From the NCBI GenBank assembly GCA_944470555.2, contig OX104134.1, forward strand, positions 97,768,701-97,832,700: a stretch of 64,000 nt of DNA, given 5' to 3'. The position numbers and the translations under genes were made by a program. Of this stretch, positions 50,331 to 62,714 are shown piece by piece (position 1 is the first letter of the stretch; every line of letters begins with the position of its first letter). This DNA comes from Heterobilharzia americana. Taxonomy: Eukaryota; Platyhelminthes; Trematoda; Strigeidida; Schistosomatidae. The notes beneath the pieces were generated by a model. It saw only the letters and a program-made list of their open reading frames with translations, was not told the origin of the DNA and did not search any database.

Positions 50331-50407
50331 TTATAACAAAATTACATATATATATATATCGTCATAAACATACTAATAGACATAATTCTAGCTACCTCTG
50401 ACTTCAC
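50291..50407. repeat. Foldback with 39-bp arms around a TA loop
   Basis: The left arm 50291-50329 and right arm 50369-50407 are reverse complements at 38 of 39 positions. The 39-bp loop holds a short TA repeat. The left arm is part of the minus-strand retrotransposon remnant, so the right arm is an inverted copy of its end. The duplicated tract alignment begins right next to it, at 50409. Confidence 0.92.
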
Positions 50408-50408
50408 A

Positions 50409-52019
50409 CTACATTGAACAATGTTACAAAACAAGTTACCTAGTAGTAGCTGTCCATAGTATCTCAGGCTTCGTAAATACTTATGGGGTTATTCACTGCA
50501 ACAACCACATCTGCCTTAACATCGGAAGAACAAGTGCAAGAACAAGTCCTCTTTCATCACCACGTATTCACCGTAATATAACTGTTGTTCTTGAATATTA
50601 CGGTAATCGAATAAATGTAAAGTAATGCCTCTTATTTCATGGCTAATCACGATGAACTCCTTGCAAAGGAGCAAAACTGAAAGTGATTATTTCTATATTG
50701 TGGCTGGCGTCTGAGTTTGAAGATACTTCGTTGATTGGACATGATCATAAGAGTTGTGCTGTCATCATGTGGCCAGCTTTTCTTCGACTGCTTGCCCACC
50801 ATGGAGAGGAAAAACCATAAAACGATCTGCGAAAGCAACTTTTCACCTCATCGAAGGTAAACCAATGCAGAATAGGTGAGTTATAGAAGCTGAGTTCTCG
50901 AAACTCTGATGTTTATGAAGAGCAGATATTACAGGCTTCATTAGTGTCCTTAAATATATACAGAAAATCACTATGAAGTTGTATTGTCGGTTGTGTACGT
51001 ATAGTTGTGCCTATCGAGCAAGACTATCCACTCGAATTTTATTCAATTTCGTCTCTATCTCGTCCTGTGACCCAGGAGAGAGACTCCTCAGTAGACTTAC
51101 AGTACGCAAATGATATATTCCTAATGGAGGAAGACGCTAACAAAGTGCAGTCTTCTGGGCATCCCGAGTGGCAATTTACAGATACTGGGAGTGCGTTTCT
51201 CACCACCCGAATTCAAACTGTCACTGCACGACTGATCTTTGCTCTTTGGTTCCTCTTGTAACAAACGAGAAGTGGTGAAGTGGTTGAGCGTTCTGACGAC
51301 TTCACTCACTTGGAAAGTGGGATCATCCCTGATGGATCAGTGACCAACTCAATCTCTGTCCAATCTGAAAAGGTTGTCTTGGTCTTCGACAACTTACTCC
51401 ACCTACGGTGGTACCGTAGGTGATATCTGATTGGGTAATAAGGTAAGAGTCGAGTGTAGTTGGTTGCAATTCGTTCTGTTCTACCATATGACTGAAGCAT
51501 GGTCATCAAAGGTGGAGTATAAGAAAAGGTTTCAGATGTTCCATCCAGCACTGTTGTCTTCGTAGCAGTCGACCATGTGTTGTGATGTTACCACATGCAT
51601 AGTAGTAGGGTTTCATGGAGAATAGGAATGTCAGCTGATGATGGTCATGGTCTGTACCGTTTCGCGATGTTTGATGCTTAGAACCGCACATGATATCAGT
51701 CTATGAAATCTTTGACTATTGGTGTGAGTTGGGTAAGGAGAAGAGATGTGAACTTCCAGGTTGAGATCTGCGTGCTGACCGAAACTGGTGGTTGGAGACT
51801 AGTTGATGTGTCTGAGAGTGGACATCAGTGGTACAGATGTATCCGTGTCTACATTATCTTCATCGTAATTGTCGATCCAAACTTCATTGTTATCGCACTT
51901 TTTCTTTGTTGTCTTTTCATGCCTTTCTACGAGTTTCGATTTCTTATTTCGCTGCTCCTAACATCTTTCACTTGACACATTCTTTCATGATGTAGTAGTA
52001 CGAGTTGTGGCAACTTGAA
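50409..52019 (+). mobile_element. Decayed family A retrotransposon piece (duplicate of intron 1 copy)
   Basis: Same decayed RT remnant as at 26101-27740, including YANDIFLMEEDANK (about 51100-51140). The right end stops at 52019 inside the element's last 30 bp, where the intron copy continues a little further. Confidence 0.8.
50474..52019. repeat. Near-identical duplicated tract, copy 2
   Basis: Partner of 26166-27711: 1,546 bp, five transitions, no indels, direct orientation. The pair flanks exons 2 and 3 of the KH-protein gene. Confidence 0.93.
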
Positions 52020-52430
52020 CCATTATACATTTATAACAGGCCCCTGTATTTTTATTCTCACTTTCTCTAGACAAGTGGTAGTGATTTTTTTTGCTTTCCT
52101 GTGTCATATATACTTCATTCTTTCTAGTTTTTGTATTGCCCATTTGTTGAAATACATACCTGAAGGTTTATTTTTAATTAACTGTGGATTTATTGAACAT
52201 GATCTGCATTAAAATCTATATGACTATTAAATGGTATGTCTTGCATTATAAAACCTGAATATCTACATGGATGAGAATGCATCTAAATAAACAAGTACAA
52301 ATATCATAGGCGAAATCTCAGTGTTAGTTGGTCAGAGTATTTCACAAACCTTTGTAACTTGTGTTATTTTGTGGTTTGGCCTGTGGATTTCTGCTCAGGT
52401 TCCTCTGAAAACCCGGTATTTTGTCAGATC
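52020..52430. other. Non-coding sequence, nothing recognised
   Basis: AT-rich insert between two retrotransposon remnants. The 65-codon frame at 52015-52212 is hydrophobic by composition and has no domain support. Confidence 0.4.
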
Positions 52431-53410
52431 TTCACCCAATGGGATAGTGTTATCCGCTTACTCCAAGTCAGGGAGTAGGTCAATCCCTGTGAATTCAGGC
52501 GTACCTAAGGTTATGTGTATTAGCGAAGTTGAACATGAACGGTGACATTAGACATCCCTGGTGGACACTACTAGTCGTCGTCACTTAGTGTGACAACTCT
52601 CCATGAGTCCTTACGTGGCTGCGTGAGTTCGAGTAAATAGCCTTAATTAGTGATGCAAACTTGCTCGGTACTCTCTTCATTGTCAGATCCTGTAATAACA
52701 CATCGCGCTCTACCTGGTGACCATAGTTACCCGACACATGTCTGGAACTCGAGAAAGCTAGGCAGTTTTCAGACCTGGGTGGAGGTGCATCGATCCAATT
52801 TTCAGAAAAAAGTGAATATCCTTGGCGGAAATCAGTGGTTGTCTCTACATCAACTCATAATAGACATTTACCTGGCTACATGAGTTCAAGTAAAAACTTC
52901 GATACTCATAATATACTTGCTTGGTCCTCTCTATACAGTTAGACACTGCTACAACACTTCTCGGTCCACAATGTCGAATTTAGCTTCCGGTCAGAAAATA
53001 TGGCAGGTGTCTGGTATTGGTAAGTATGTTTGTGCCCCAGAAGCTATCGAAAAGTGAAGGTTTGATCGATGCACCTTTGTAAGGGTCTGAGACCTATTTG
53101 TTTTTCTCAATCTCCAGTTAGACGCTGTATAACTGTGGCCCTGAGGATTTTAGATATAATGATCCTCCTATATTGTCAGGAGGTCTTTTCTCCTGAAGTA
53201 ATTAGCGACTTATGACAGTCTACTTCCAATTCCCGTACATTACCTACTACCTCCGTTACTCTATGCAATAATTTTCTACTTCCATCCTTAAAAGCTTTCT
53301 ATGGTAAGTCGTTAGGTCCTGTTGTCTATCGTCCTTTCAAGTTCGAAACAGCTTTCTCAACCTCGAGGTGAATTAGAATATCGACATCAACATCTCATTC
53401 AGGTTCTGGT
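52430..53410 (-). mobile_element. Decayed RT remnants in mixed orientation
   Basis: Most of this stretch reads as RT in the minus direction: GGGAGTAGGTCAATCCCTGT near 52480 parallels GAAGGAGTAGGTCAGTCTCT near 50270, and the far end near 53300 encodes a decayed PNDL form of the GPDGLP motif. Between about 52735 and 52805 a short plus-strand piece (SRKLGSFQTWVEVHRSNF) parallels copy A near 7190-7240. The stretch is thus a mosaic or an inverted fragment. Confidence 0.5.
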
Positions 53411-53805
53411 AAGTGAAGCATGCCTGTAAGCCAGTTGAACTGTGCTACAAGGTGTTTTATCCAATGTTCTCGTCACCTGTCCTAGAGATTATCATGCATC
53501 AATCCTATTTAGGGATAGTCTCATTAACCATTGTCTTTTTCCTCCCATTATCTCTCTCTCATTGCTCTACAGTATCAATGGGTAACGTGGCTATCAGATT
53601 TCATAGGTTGTATGGAGACAAAGAAGAAGTTCGTGTTAAACTGACAGGTCGGAATCAAAATTTCAGATTTATATTTTCTACTAGTTGTCGGTACATTGTC
53701 GTCATTATTCGACACATTCGTCAGTGATCACATTCATTATCTCATATTACAGTCTAGAGAATATTTATTTATTGGAACAGATCAGGGATAATCCTTTGGT
53801 TTGCA
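53411..53805. other. Non-coding sequence, nothing recognised
   Basis: The plus-strand frame at 53413-53727 (104 codons) overlaps the edge of the RT remnant and shows no domain, so I treat it as chance. Confidence 0.4.
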
Positions 53806-54244
53806 ATCAAAAATAACGATTTTGAATTTTTGATAACTAACCTTGACGTGATAGTCAGGCTTGGATATCAGAATGACCCAACAAGTTATGATCGTCGAAC
53901 GCATGTTCACTCTACGTCCTACCATTCCAGAAGGGTCTGTTAGATAGTGGTAAGGCGAAAAGTAGCTACAATTACAGCATGAATTTTTATTCAGTGATGG
54001 GGGGTCTGAGGACGAGTTAATACTGCTGGCTTGATAGGTTTGACAGCAGTGCCACACTGATACTGCCTTACCTGTAGCTAGGAGGAGTTAGGAAAGGTCG
54101 GTTCCGAAGATAGCCCACTTCTCACTATCCTGTAGCATGCCGGTGCCGGGGACTTGAGTTCATAGTTTGCCTCAAAACTGCCAAGGCGAGTCTCAAACTT
54201 GTGAAGAGCCCGTGTGTGATCGGCCTCAAGTAGATATCCCTTGG

Positions 54245-54519
54245 GTTCTGCAGACATACACCATCATTACTAACCTAACTTTTTCAGGTATTTCACGAAG
54301 AGATAATCTTGCAATCCGTGGGAAACCAAGAAGTGTCGACCATCCTCACAACTCTGTCAGCATTCAAGTCGCCTCATATCACCTCCTACATCCTTCTAAT
54401 CTTCCTTCACGTTTCTCAGTCAACATTCTTACATCATCTTTAGTCTGTTGCAACTGTTGATAATGATTCCGTTTCACCGAACAGCGTCCCTGGTCTCTTG
54501 AAACCACACTCAAAACTAC
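54245..54519. repeat. Near-identical short tract, copy 2
   Basis: Partner of 48732-49006 (274 of 275 positions equal). It sits in the 5' part of the family A copy. Confidence 0.93.
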
Positions 54520-55344
54520 ATATTGGAGCTTCCAATGTCCACAACCTCCCTCAAATAGGCAGACAAGCTTCGTTAGCCGCTACTTAGGCTATGGGTACGT
54601 GGTGTGTTTGTGGGACACACATTTAGGACCCAAGTGTGGTTATTCACTTAACCTCACTCGACCGATGTGGTGAATGTGAAGAGAGAGTCCACTCTTCAAG
54701 TTTCTACAGATTCAATAGCTAGTCCTCATGTCCTGACTGGGGTCTACATGTATGTTTGGGATTAAGTGCTAGGGTGGAAAGTGTACTGTTCCACTGGATC
54801 CCAGTTGACAGTCACCTGTACGCTGTTTGTCTGAATGGTACAGTGAGGACTAGAAAGAACAGTGAAACTTGCTGTCATAACTCTGTAATCTCTACTTACG
54901 CATTTTACTGGTTGCAGTTCGGACTGAGCGAAGGTTGGTTTCTACGAAGAACTGTCTGGGCTGTTGCTGAAGAACGATTGTTTAGATTTGGTTTTCGTAG
55001 CAGGTGACTCCAATGCCCAGGTGGGTAGGTTAAGTCAGGCAGAAAAGCACTTAGGTGTGTTGGTGATCTTGGGATCCCGGCCAAACGAGCGGATAACGGT
55101 AACCGCCTGCTGGAAGTGTGCATAGACAACCACCTGTTTCTGGCCAACACGAACTTCAGACATAAACAGAGACATTTTCTGACCTGGTTCAACTCAGCAA
55201 TGGATACTGATAAACCGCTGGAGATGGCCGGTGGAAGACTATTGCTCCGTGTGAAGCGCATGTTTGGAAAATGACCACATGTTGGTTGGGTTTAGGCATA
55301 TGTTTGGGCTTAAATGAAGTTAAGGAAGCTATTTCAAGTTGGTA

Positions 55345-55530
55345 TTCATCGTAGACTGACATGAGTTGGAGGAACAAGTGAAACCAGGGAGGACCGAACA
55401 GCTGTTACATCCTAGTATTTGACTCTTCAGCAGTGCTCACCCGCGACGTTCAGGTTCCGTGGCCAGCACGTTACCATTGAGCCGCTGGGTCGGGATCCAA
55501 TGGTCCATATTTCCAACTTCTGTCAGTTCA
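55345..55530 (-). mobile_element. tRNA-derived SINE inside retrotransposon copy
   Basis: The tRNA-like head (minus strand) contains GACCCAGCGGCTCAATGGTA. The body in plus orientation reads ACTGACATGAGTTGGAGGAA and then ACAGCTGTTACATCCTAGTA, matching the intron 2 copy (ACTGACATTAGTTGGAGAAC and CTGCTGTTTCGTCATGGTAT). The B box is decayed. Its position within a family A copy dates it as younger than that copy. Confidence 0.7.
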
Positions 55531-58195
55531 CGATAAATCGCGACCGCCAACCAATATCATCGTTGAGTATTTTTCCTCACGGCCACCATCTGTAAATCCC
55601 TATGAACCCCCAAAATTCAATTAGGAAAGCTATGCTTATATGATCATTCCAAGCGTATCCCGATAATGAGAAAATTAAGGTTACTTTGGAAGATGAACTA
55701 ACTGAATATTTAACAGAACGTATTAATCAATGCCACTTATGCTGAAGAGGTCTGGGACCATTTCCAGTCTGCTTTGGAAGCAGCGTTGTGCCATAAGTGA
55801 ATCTTAACATAAGGTTGCGAACAGCCAGTAAGCCTTATCAGCCTGTTCTGAAGGCAATAAGTGCTCATGAACGAATTCATTCAGGCTTCGAGCAGTAGCA
55901 ACTCAAATGTAGGTTAACGAGAAGTTTGTGAAATGGCCGTGGACACCGAAGGCTAAACTGATGGAATACGATTCATCAACAGGTGACTATAGACTCTTGT
56001 TCTTACCTGTTGAAGAAAGTTGTGGACAAATGTCAGTGATTAGTGATACTGTGGCTTTGAAGACTGTGCCCAAGTCTCATATAATTGTTATAAGCGAACA
56101 GTGAATCTCCGTAGCTTCTCCTGAACCAGTAGGTTCTGATAAATGCATCGTTGCAGGCTCTAAATGTAGTGAGGAACAGAAGCAAATCAAGTGTAGTCTG
56201 ATGAGAGTTTACGCAATGACGACGAACAGTGGTATTTAGAGAGGGCCAGCAAGATGGAAAGGACAGCAGCGATGAGTAACTGTTTACAATTATTCGGAAT
56301 TATTAACAAACCTGGGGTGGAAAATTCAGTGGTTGTTAAAGCTATGGTAGATAAGGATGGGTTTGTTACTCAATTGGAGGAGGGACGACTTGAACGATGT
56401 GTGGAACACTATCAGGAACAGTTCATCTGTCCTCCAGCTGCTATCCCGATGCCGAGTATCCACTCGGGTCCTGAGTGAGATGTCGTTGTAGGACCCCAAC
56501 AATTTCAGAAGTCGAGAAAGCTGTAAATAACCTGAAGCGATGAAGGTCAGCTGGGCCAGATGAACTAGTACTAAAATTATTTGAGGACGGTTGTAGAGGA
56601 TTTTTGGTCAAGTTCACTGAACTGTTAACTAGTGTACAAGAATCAGATATGATCTACTCTGATTATTCTGAATTACTGATTGTCTCAGTCTTCAAGAAAG
56701 GTGAGAAGTCGTTTTGTGATAACCACAAGGGAATCAGTCTAACCAACATAGCGTCCAAGTTTCTAGGTTCTATAATCACTTGACCTCTCGGGAACAGCAA
56801 ACCCAAGAAACTTAGGCAAGCTTCAGACCTGACCGTGGGTATATCGATCAAAATCGACACTGCACCAGCTTCTGGAAAACAGACACTTGCTGACGCTTAT
56901 CACTAGCTGTATTTCTCGACGTTATGGCTGCATTCATCTTCGTCGATCGAGGGTTCTTATGAAGGTGTCTGGAAGAGTGTCCGGTATGTACACCATCCGG
57001 TTGAAAAACCTGTACTGGAACGACAGTGGGCTTGTTAGAGCCTATGCTGAGTTGTCAGGTGAGCTGTGTACCTCGAGCGGTGTCCATTAACCATGGTCAC
57101 TGTCCATTCCCATTCAATTTCGCCATAGACATACTTATGAATGTCTCTGTCCCGTCTGAAAAAAAGTGGGTCGATCTTGTCGCAGGCGAATCCTTGGTAG
57201 ATCTAGAGTACGCAGATGACATAGTTTTGTTATTTGAAGACACTGAAAAAATGCAGTCTTCTGGACACATTGAGTGGCAGTTTGAGGATGTTTAAAATGC
57301 GTTTCTCGCCACCCAAATGCAAACTGTTGCTCCAGGACTGGTTCTCAGTGGTTCTCTGGTTAACAGAAGGATGAATCGGTGGAGCGTATTAGAAACTTTA
57401 CTTGCTTGGAAACTAGGATAAGCTGTGATGGATCAGTGGCGGACAAATTCTCTGCACGGATACGATAGGGTGGACTGGCTTTTGCCAAACTACACCATTT
57501 GTAGCACTGCCACAATATACGACTGCCTATTAAAGGTCAAGTGCATGACTCTGAAGTCCATTCTGTTATACTTTATGGGTGTGAAACATAGCCATAAAAG
57601 GTGGAGAACATGAGAAAGCTTCAGGTGTTTGGTCACAGCTGCCTTTGTAGCATAGGGCTTGCATCGTGGTGTCACCACGTGAGTGACGCAGAAGTCAGGT
57701 GTAGACTATCAGGGGGAGTTGATGCGGTTGTGAACCCTCATCAACTGAGATAGCTGGAATATCTGTAATGTATGTCTAGTTACTGTTTACTTCGCCATGC
57801 AATTTTGGGTGAAGTAGGTTTAGGCTGAAAAAGGTCAGGAACGCCCAGACTACATTGATGCATGAAGTCTTCGACTGTTGGTTTGGTCCGTGTAGAGAAA
57901 TGTAGACTTGCAGGTTGGAGCCCACGTGACAGCCGAGACCGGTGGTTGCAGACTCTAGGTTGTATGATCCAGAATCAGTGTCGATGACACAGATATATCT
58001 TCATCTTAATCGTTATCCTGAATTCAGCACTTTTTCATTCCTCCTTTTTCTCTTTTACTAATTTCTACTGCTTTCAACCGACTCTTCTTTATCTCTTATC
58101 TCATTGCTTTATGGTTTGATACTAACACGATAGAGGTGTGGTATCTTGGACAGTTATGCAGTAATGCTTGGTTCTATGTTGATGATGATGATTGT

Positions 58196-60810
58196 TCCAG
58201 CTGAACAGTGGAATCAGGCTACGATTCACCATTTTTCTTGAGCTTTACTACCGATAACATTTTCATTATCCCTCTGAAAGTTCATTGAGGGCATGCTACC
58301 AGGAGGAAAACTATTTGACAGTAAGTTTCTGCATGATACCGTCTTGTAAAATAGCATACTTCATCAGTTGGTGATCAGTATTCATAAGCATGTCAGCTGT
58401 TCTGCACCAGTGAGTGTCAAAATACTGTTTCAGATTTTGACAAAATCTACGCAATTACCCTTGAAATTGTACCATTACAAGTAACTGGAAAGTTCATATG
58501 TCTGGCAGGTACCTAAATGCTGAAACGTTTATGACAATTGCAGTAGATCTTATTGTAGCAAAGGACAAAGTGATATGAGTCAATTTCGGTTACATTTGAT
58601 GCCCTTGCTACGTCAGTCCGACTGTAGTGAATTGGTTTTATATCACTTCGGTATACACATTTCTTCTGTAATAAAGATGTTCTAACACTGTCCGTATAGG
58701 GTTATTGGTGTGCAGTTGATAACATCATGTACCTAAGATGTGTTTGTTTACACTGAATATCATTATGGAACACCAGTTTACTTGACTTCTGTGCCATTTC
58801 ATTTCCCTGGTTTTAGGATTATTCGGAAAAAAGCCGGTAAAACTAGGGCATGGTATTAATAGATGAAAAGTAGATGTGTTGATCTAGAGTTTCTGGTCGC
58901 ATTCTAACTTCCTAGTTTATTTCTGATGAATAATGCGATACTGTGACTAAAGACATTATCGGATATTCCTCAGACTGAAAACCATTTGCGATTATGCTAC
59001 ATTTTATGAATATTTCCCATTTTTCACACAGTTAAAAAGCAATAGACTGTTCTGGGATTCATTTTATATGACTGCTTATCATTTCGCAATGATCCTGTAA
59101 TCCCTTTTCGATTTTTCCTGCAGTGCATCACCTTCATAATTTAATGGTATTATTTATTTTGCTCATTTTTAAGATGTTTACAGTGTACCATGTTTGCGTC
59201 AAACTAAGTTAATGCCGTAATCCATGCAGAATTATGTCTGATTGTTAGGAAATCTTCATATTTGCCGTAACAGCCTATTTTAATTCTCATAATTTTGAGT
59301 CAACCTTTTTCATACTGTTTTTACTTCATAGCCAGTTGTTTATTCTTCTTACGCTTTTCAACCTTGCTATTTGTTGGTTAACATAACTTTCAATGTGCCA
59401 ATACACTCATGTTTAGACAACGTTGAAGTCCACTTAAATATATACAAGTAATATGACTTGTTATGTTCAATTGTTCTCGATTCGGACCTGTGTTCTTATC
59501 ATCTCTGCGTTTGTATGGGTTGTAATCGAAAAATTGAGTTACATTTTTATGTACCGATTTTAAAAGGGAACGTTATGAATTAAACTACCTGTATACTGAT
59601 GCTCAAATACGATTTACAGAATCACGCATACGTCACATAGACGCATGCTACTGTCAACACTTAACGCACGAGTTTAGTGCAATACTAAGTATTTGAAATA
59701 GTGAGTAACATCATAACTACATATGATTTCTTGCTTGACAAGTTGAACAAATTTGCACAAGATGATCGAATCGTAGTGAATATGCGAAATCCCTCCCTAA
59801 TTCAGAAATGAAATCACCGCCTATACTGAGGCATTTACACAGCAGCGCATATGTCAACTGAAGTCGATCAATTCGGTTCAAACCTATCAACAATGGGAAA
59901 TGAAAAATCCTAGTATCAAAGCATACTACGATATCATATAATTGAGATTAATGGTCACAGTTCACCATTTGTGAATACACCTGAGTTACCATTAAATGTT
60001 TGCTCTATGATATTTGTCCTTCAAGGTTCTCTTAAATGGACAAAGCAGCTACTTAGTATTCGTAATATCTAGTGATTATCGAACAAACACTTCAGTCAAC
60101 CCTAAAATTCGTTGTAACTAGGTGTGATCTAGGTTTGAAATAATTAATTCAGTAAGTAATAAAAAAACACTTGCTCTATACAAACGATTTCTCCCAAGAC
60201 CCAGTAACCTAGTGGATAGATCTTTTGGATTTAATACGATCGGTGGTAAATTATTTGGCTTTCAGTGGATAAAACATTACCCGAAGAAAAAGAAGTACAG
60301 TAACGCCAGTGAGTGAGTCTCGAATAGGCTGGAACACATATTGAATTCTGTCTCTGACCATCACTAAACGAATGAATTAGAAAGGATTGTTTCACCATAT
60401 TGTAAAGAGTAAAAAAATTAGCTAGGCGAAAATACACTTTAGAATTTTAATACACGAGTAAGTCAATTATCATATGCAAACTCAGAGTGATTCAGTGCAT
60501 AAATATCCTGCTAAGCCGTTTAAAGAATATTACTTCAATGGATAAGTTTCGTTATACGCAAAAACTGGGAAGCGTTAGCTTTACAAAACAAACTTACCAA
60601 GGCATAGTTTAACAGTTAATGCCTATGAATTTGACTGGAACACAATAAACAAATGCAAACTAAGCCTACAAGTAGGACATTAAAACTGATATATTGCACA
60701 GTGAATTATCTCTACATATATCCATCTAGTTCTTAGCCTTCATACAACTATATTAGTAAATAATAATCTGTCTTGAGAACACGGTGATTTTTCAGACATC
60801 ACCTTCCGAT
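58196..60810. other. Non-coding sequence, nothing recognised
   Basis: AT-rich sequence without a supported gene. Near 60200-60240, CCCAGTAACCTAGTGGATAG slightly resembles a SINE head but lacks a body. The minus-strand frame at 60231-60437 has no domain. Confidence 0.45.
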
Positions 60811-61042
60811 GATTATTATTTTATTATTATTATTGGTCCCTTGGGTTCCTAGTGGAACATAGGGCTTCAGTAGCACGCCTCCAGTGACCTCTGTTCTCTG
60901 AGATCTTTTGAACCTGGTCCCATGACATCCCAGAAGCTCTCATTTCCTCTTCGCACGACCTCCTCCATGTCACCCTTGGACGTCCAACTCGTCGCTTCCC
61001 ATGGGGATTCCACTCGAGCAACTGGCCTGACGTGTGATGTCC

Positions 61043-62700
61043 TCAGTCGGCCTTCTCAGTGCATGGCCAATCCATCTCCACTTCTTCCTGCATATTTGTT
61101 GCGTGATAGGTTCTTAGTTGGTTCGTTCCCAGAGTTCCTTGTTGCTTATTTTTTCTGGCCATCTGATCTTCAGTAACGAGCCAGCGTAAGCAGTTGTTGA
61201 TGAATGTCTGTAGTTTATTGGAAATGCCTTTCGTAACACGCCAAGTCTCTGAGTCATACAGGAGCACTGACTTGACGTTGGTGTTGAAAATCCGTATCTT
61301 GTTCCGCATGCTGAGTGCAGAAGATCTCCACACTGGTTTCAGGCTAATGAACGCCTGTCTTGCTTTTCCGATTCTGACTTTGACGTCCTCGTCCGTCCCG
61401 CCTGCAGTTGAAACAGTGCTTCCTAGATAAGTGAAGGAGGTTACTTCCTTCAAGTTTCTCCCGTTGACGGTGATTGGAGTTTGTTGTTGTTGTTGATGGT
61501 GGTGGTGCGGTATCTTCATCACTTCTGTCTTCTCTATATTCACCTGAAGTCCCGTCTTCGCTGCCTCTTCTATCAACTTGTTAGTTTTTGCCTGCAGATC
61601 TTCAAGTTTATGTGACATTAGGCACAAGTCATCGACAAAATCCAAGTCTTCTAGGTTCTCTTCCGCAGTCCAGTGTATCCCCCTCTTATCGCTGCCTACT
61701 GTTTGCTGCATGATCCAGTCCACCACAATCAGGAATATCATGGGGGATAGTAGGCAACCTTGTTTCACTCCTGTCTTCACTTCAAAAGCATCGCTGAGCT
61801 TTCCATTGTGGATTACTTGGCATGTGGCATCTTCATATAGTTGTTGAATGAGGCGGATAAAGGTTTGCGGTACTCCGTAGTATTGAAGCAGTTTCCAAAT
61901 TACTTCTCGGTCGACGCTGTCAAAGGCCTTCTCAAAGTCGATGAAGTTGAGGTGTAGAGTTGACTGCCATTCTATGCTCTGTTCTATGATGATGCGAAGT
62001 GTTGCAATTTGGTCTGCACATGATTTGTACTTCCTGAAGCCTGCCTGTTCCGATCGCAGTTTTGAATCCAGTGCGTCTTTAAGCCTCTCTAGGATGATGC
62101 GGCTTAATATTTTGCTTGCTCTGGGTGGACAGGAGAGTGATTCGGCGCCAGTTCTTGCAAGCACTGAGGTCTCCCTTCTTCGGCAGTTTGACAAGGTAAC
62201 CCTTCTTCCAATCAATGGCCAGGTACCTTCTCTTCCTTCCACACCTTCTGCAATAGTGGTGTGGTGTGAGCATGTCCGCTGTTGTCTCTGCATCTGTTCT
62301 CAGTGCTTCTGGCGGTATTCCATCTGGTCCTGCTGCTTTCCCGCATTTCAGTAGTTTTATGGCGTTCAGTACTTCCATTTTCGTTGGGGGATTAATGTTC
62401 ACTTGTAATTCAGCGGCTGCAGGTGGTATTTCTGGACGAAGTGCAGGTGGTGGTCGATTCAAGAGCTTCTTGAAGTGGTCGGCCCATCGTTTTCTCTGTT
62501 TCTCTTCTTTGGCAATTAAATTTCCTTCTTCATCTTTTATTGGTTTCATCTGTGTTGGTCTCTTCCCTGATAGCAACATGGTTATTTGATACAATGTCGT
62601 CAGGTCTCTATCTCTCCTACCTGCAGCCTGTTCTGCTTCACTTGCCAGTGTTTCGTAGAAGTGTCTTTTGTCTTTCCGTGCACTCTTCTTCACTTCTTGG
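61043..62700 (-). pseudogene. Reverse transcriptase of family B element
   Basis: The N-terminal RT (in the 62079-62693 frame) reads KCGKAAGPDGIPPEALR and then WKKGYLVKLPKKGDLSACKN. A frame change near 62100-62150 leads to the long frame ending at 61043, which reads SKILSRIILERLKDALDSKL, then FEKAFDSVDREVIWKL and GVKQGCLLSPMIF. The catalytic box is FVDD at 61628-61639 where the other copy has FADD. His/Gln run and thumb/C-terminal blocks follow. The first 55 or so residues of the 416-codon frame before SKIL are out-of-frame sequence, so the length of that frame overstates its intactness. The last part of the protein (HGKRRVGRPRVTWRRSCEEE) is again in another frame, at 60830-61021. Confidence 0.9.
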
Positions 62701-62714
62701 TCCAGTGTTGTGTT

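Larger units (their letters stand above)
53830..58195 (+). mobile_element. Diverged family A retrotransposon, near full length, with SINE insertion
   Basis: It follows family A end to end. The leader is at about 53830-54200 (AATGACCCAACAAGTTATG corresponds to AATGACCCAACGAGTTATG at 4769). The endonuclease start is near 54510-55260, with GDSNAQVGRLSQAEKHLG in place of GDFNAQVG. RT blocks run from about 56380 (LEEGRLERCVEHYQEQF) with YADD at 57209-57220. C-terminal remnants lie at about 57420-57900, and the 3' end near 58140-58195 has a GATGATGAT tail. Stops and frameshifts are more numerous than in copy A, so it is older. A SINE at 55345-55530 interrupts the endonuclease part. Confidence 0.82.

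Noticed and set aside
53413..53727. 104-codon frame as a small host gene
   Set aside because: It overlaps the edge of a decayed RT remnant, and the translation shows no conserved motif.
61043..62293. The 416-codon frame as an intact reverse transcriptase gene
   Set aside because: Its first 55 or so residues are out-of-frame with the family, and the true N-terminal and C-terminal parts lie in other frames, so it is a broken element.
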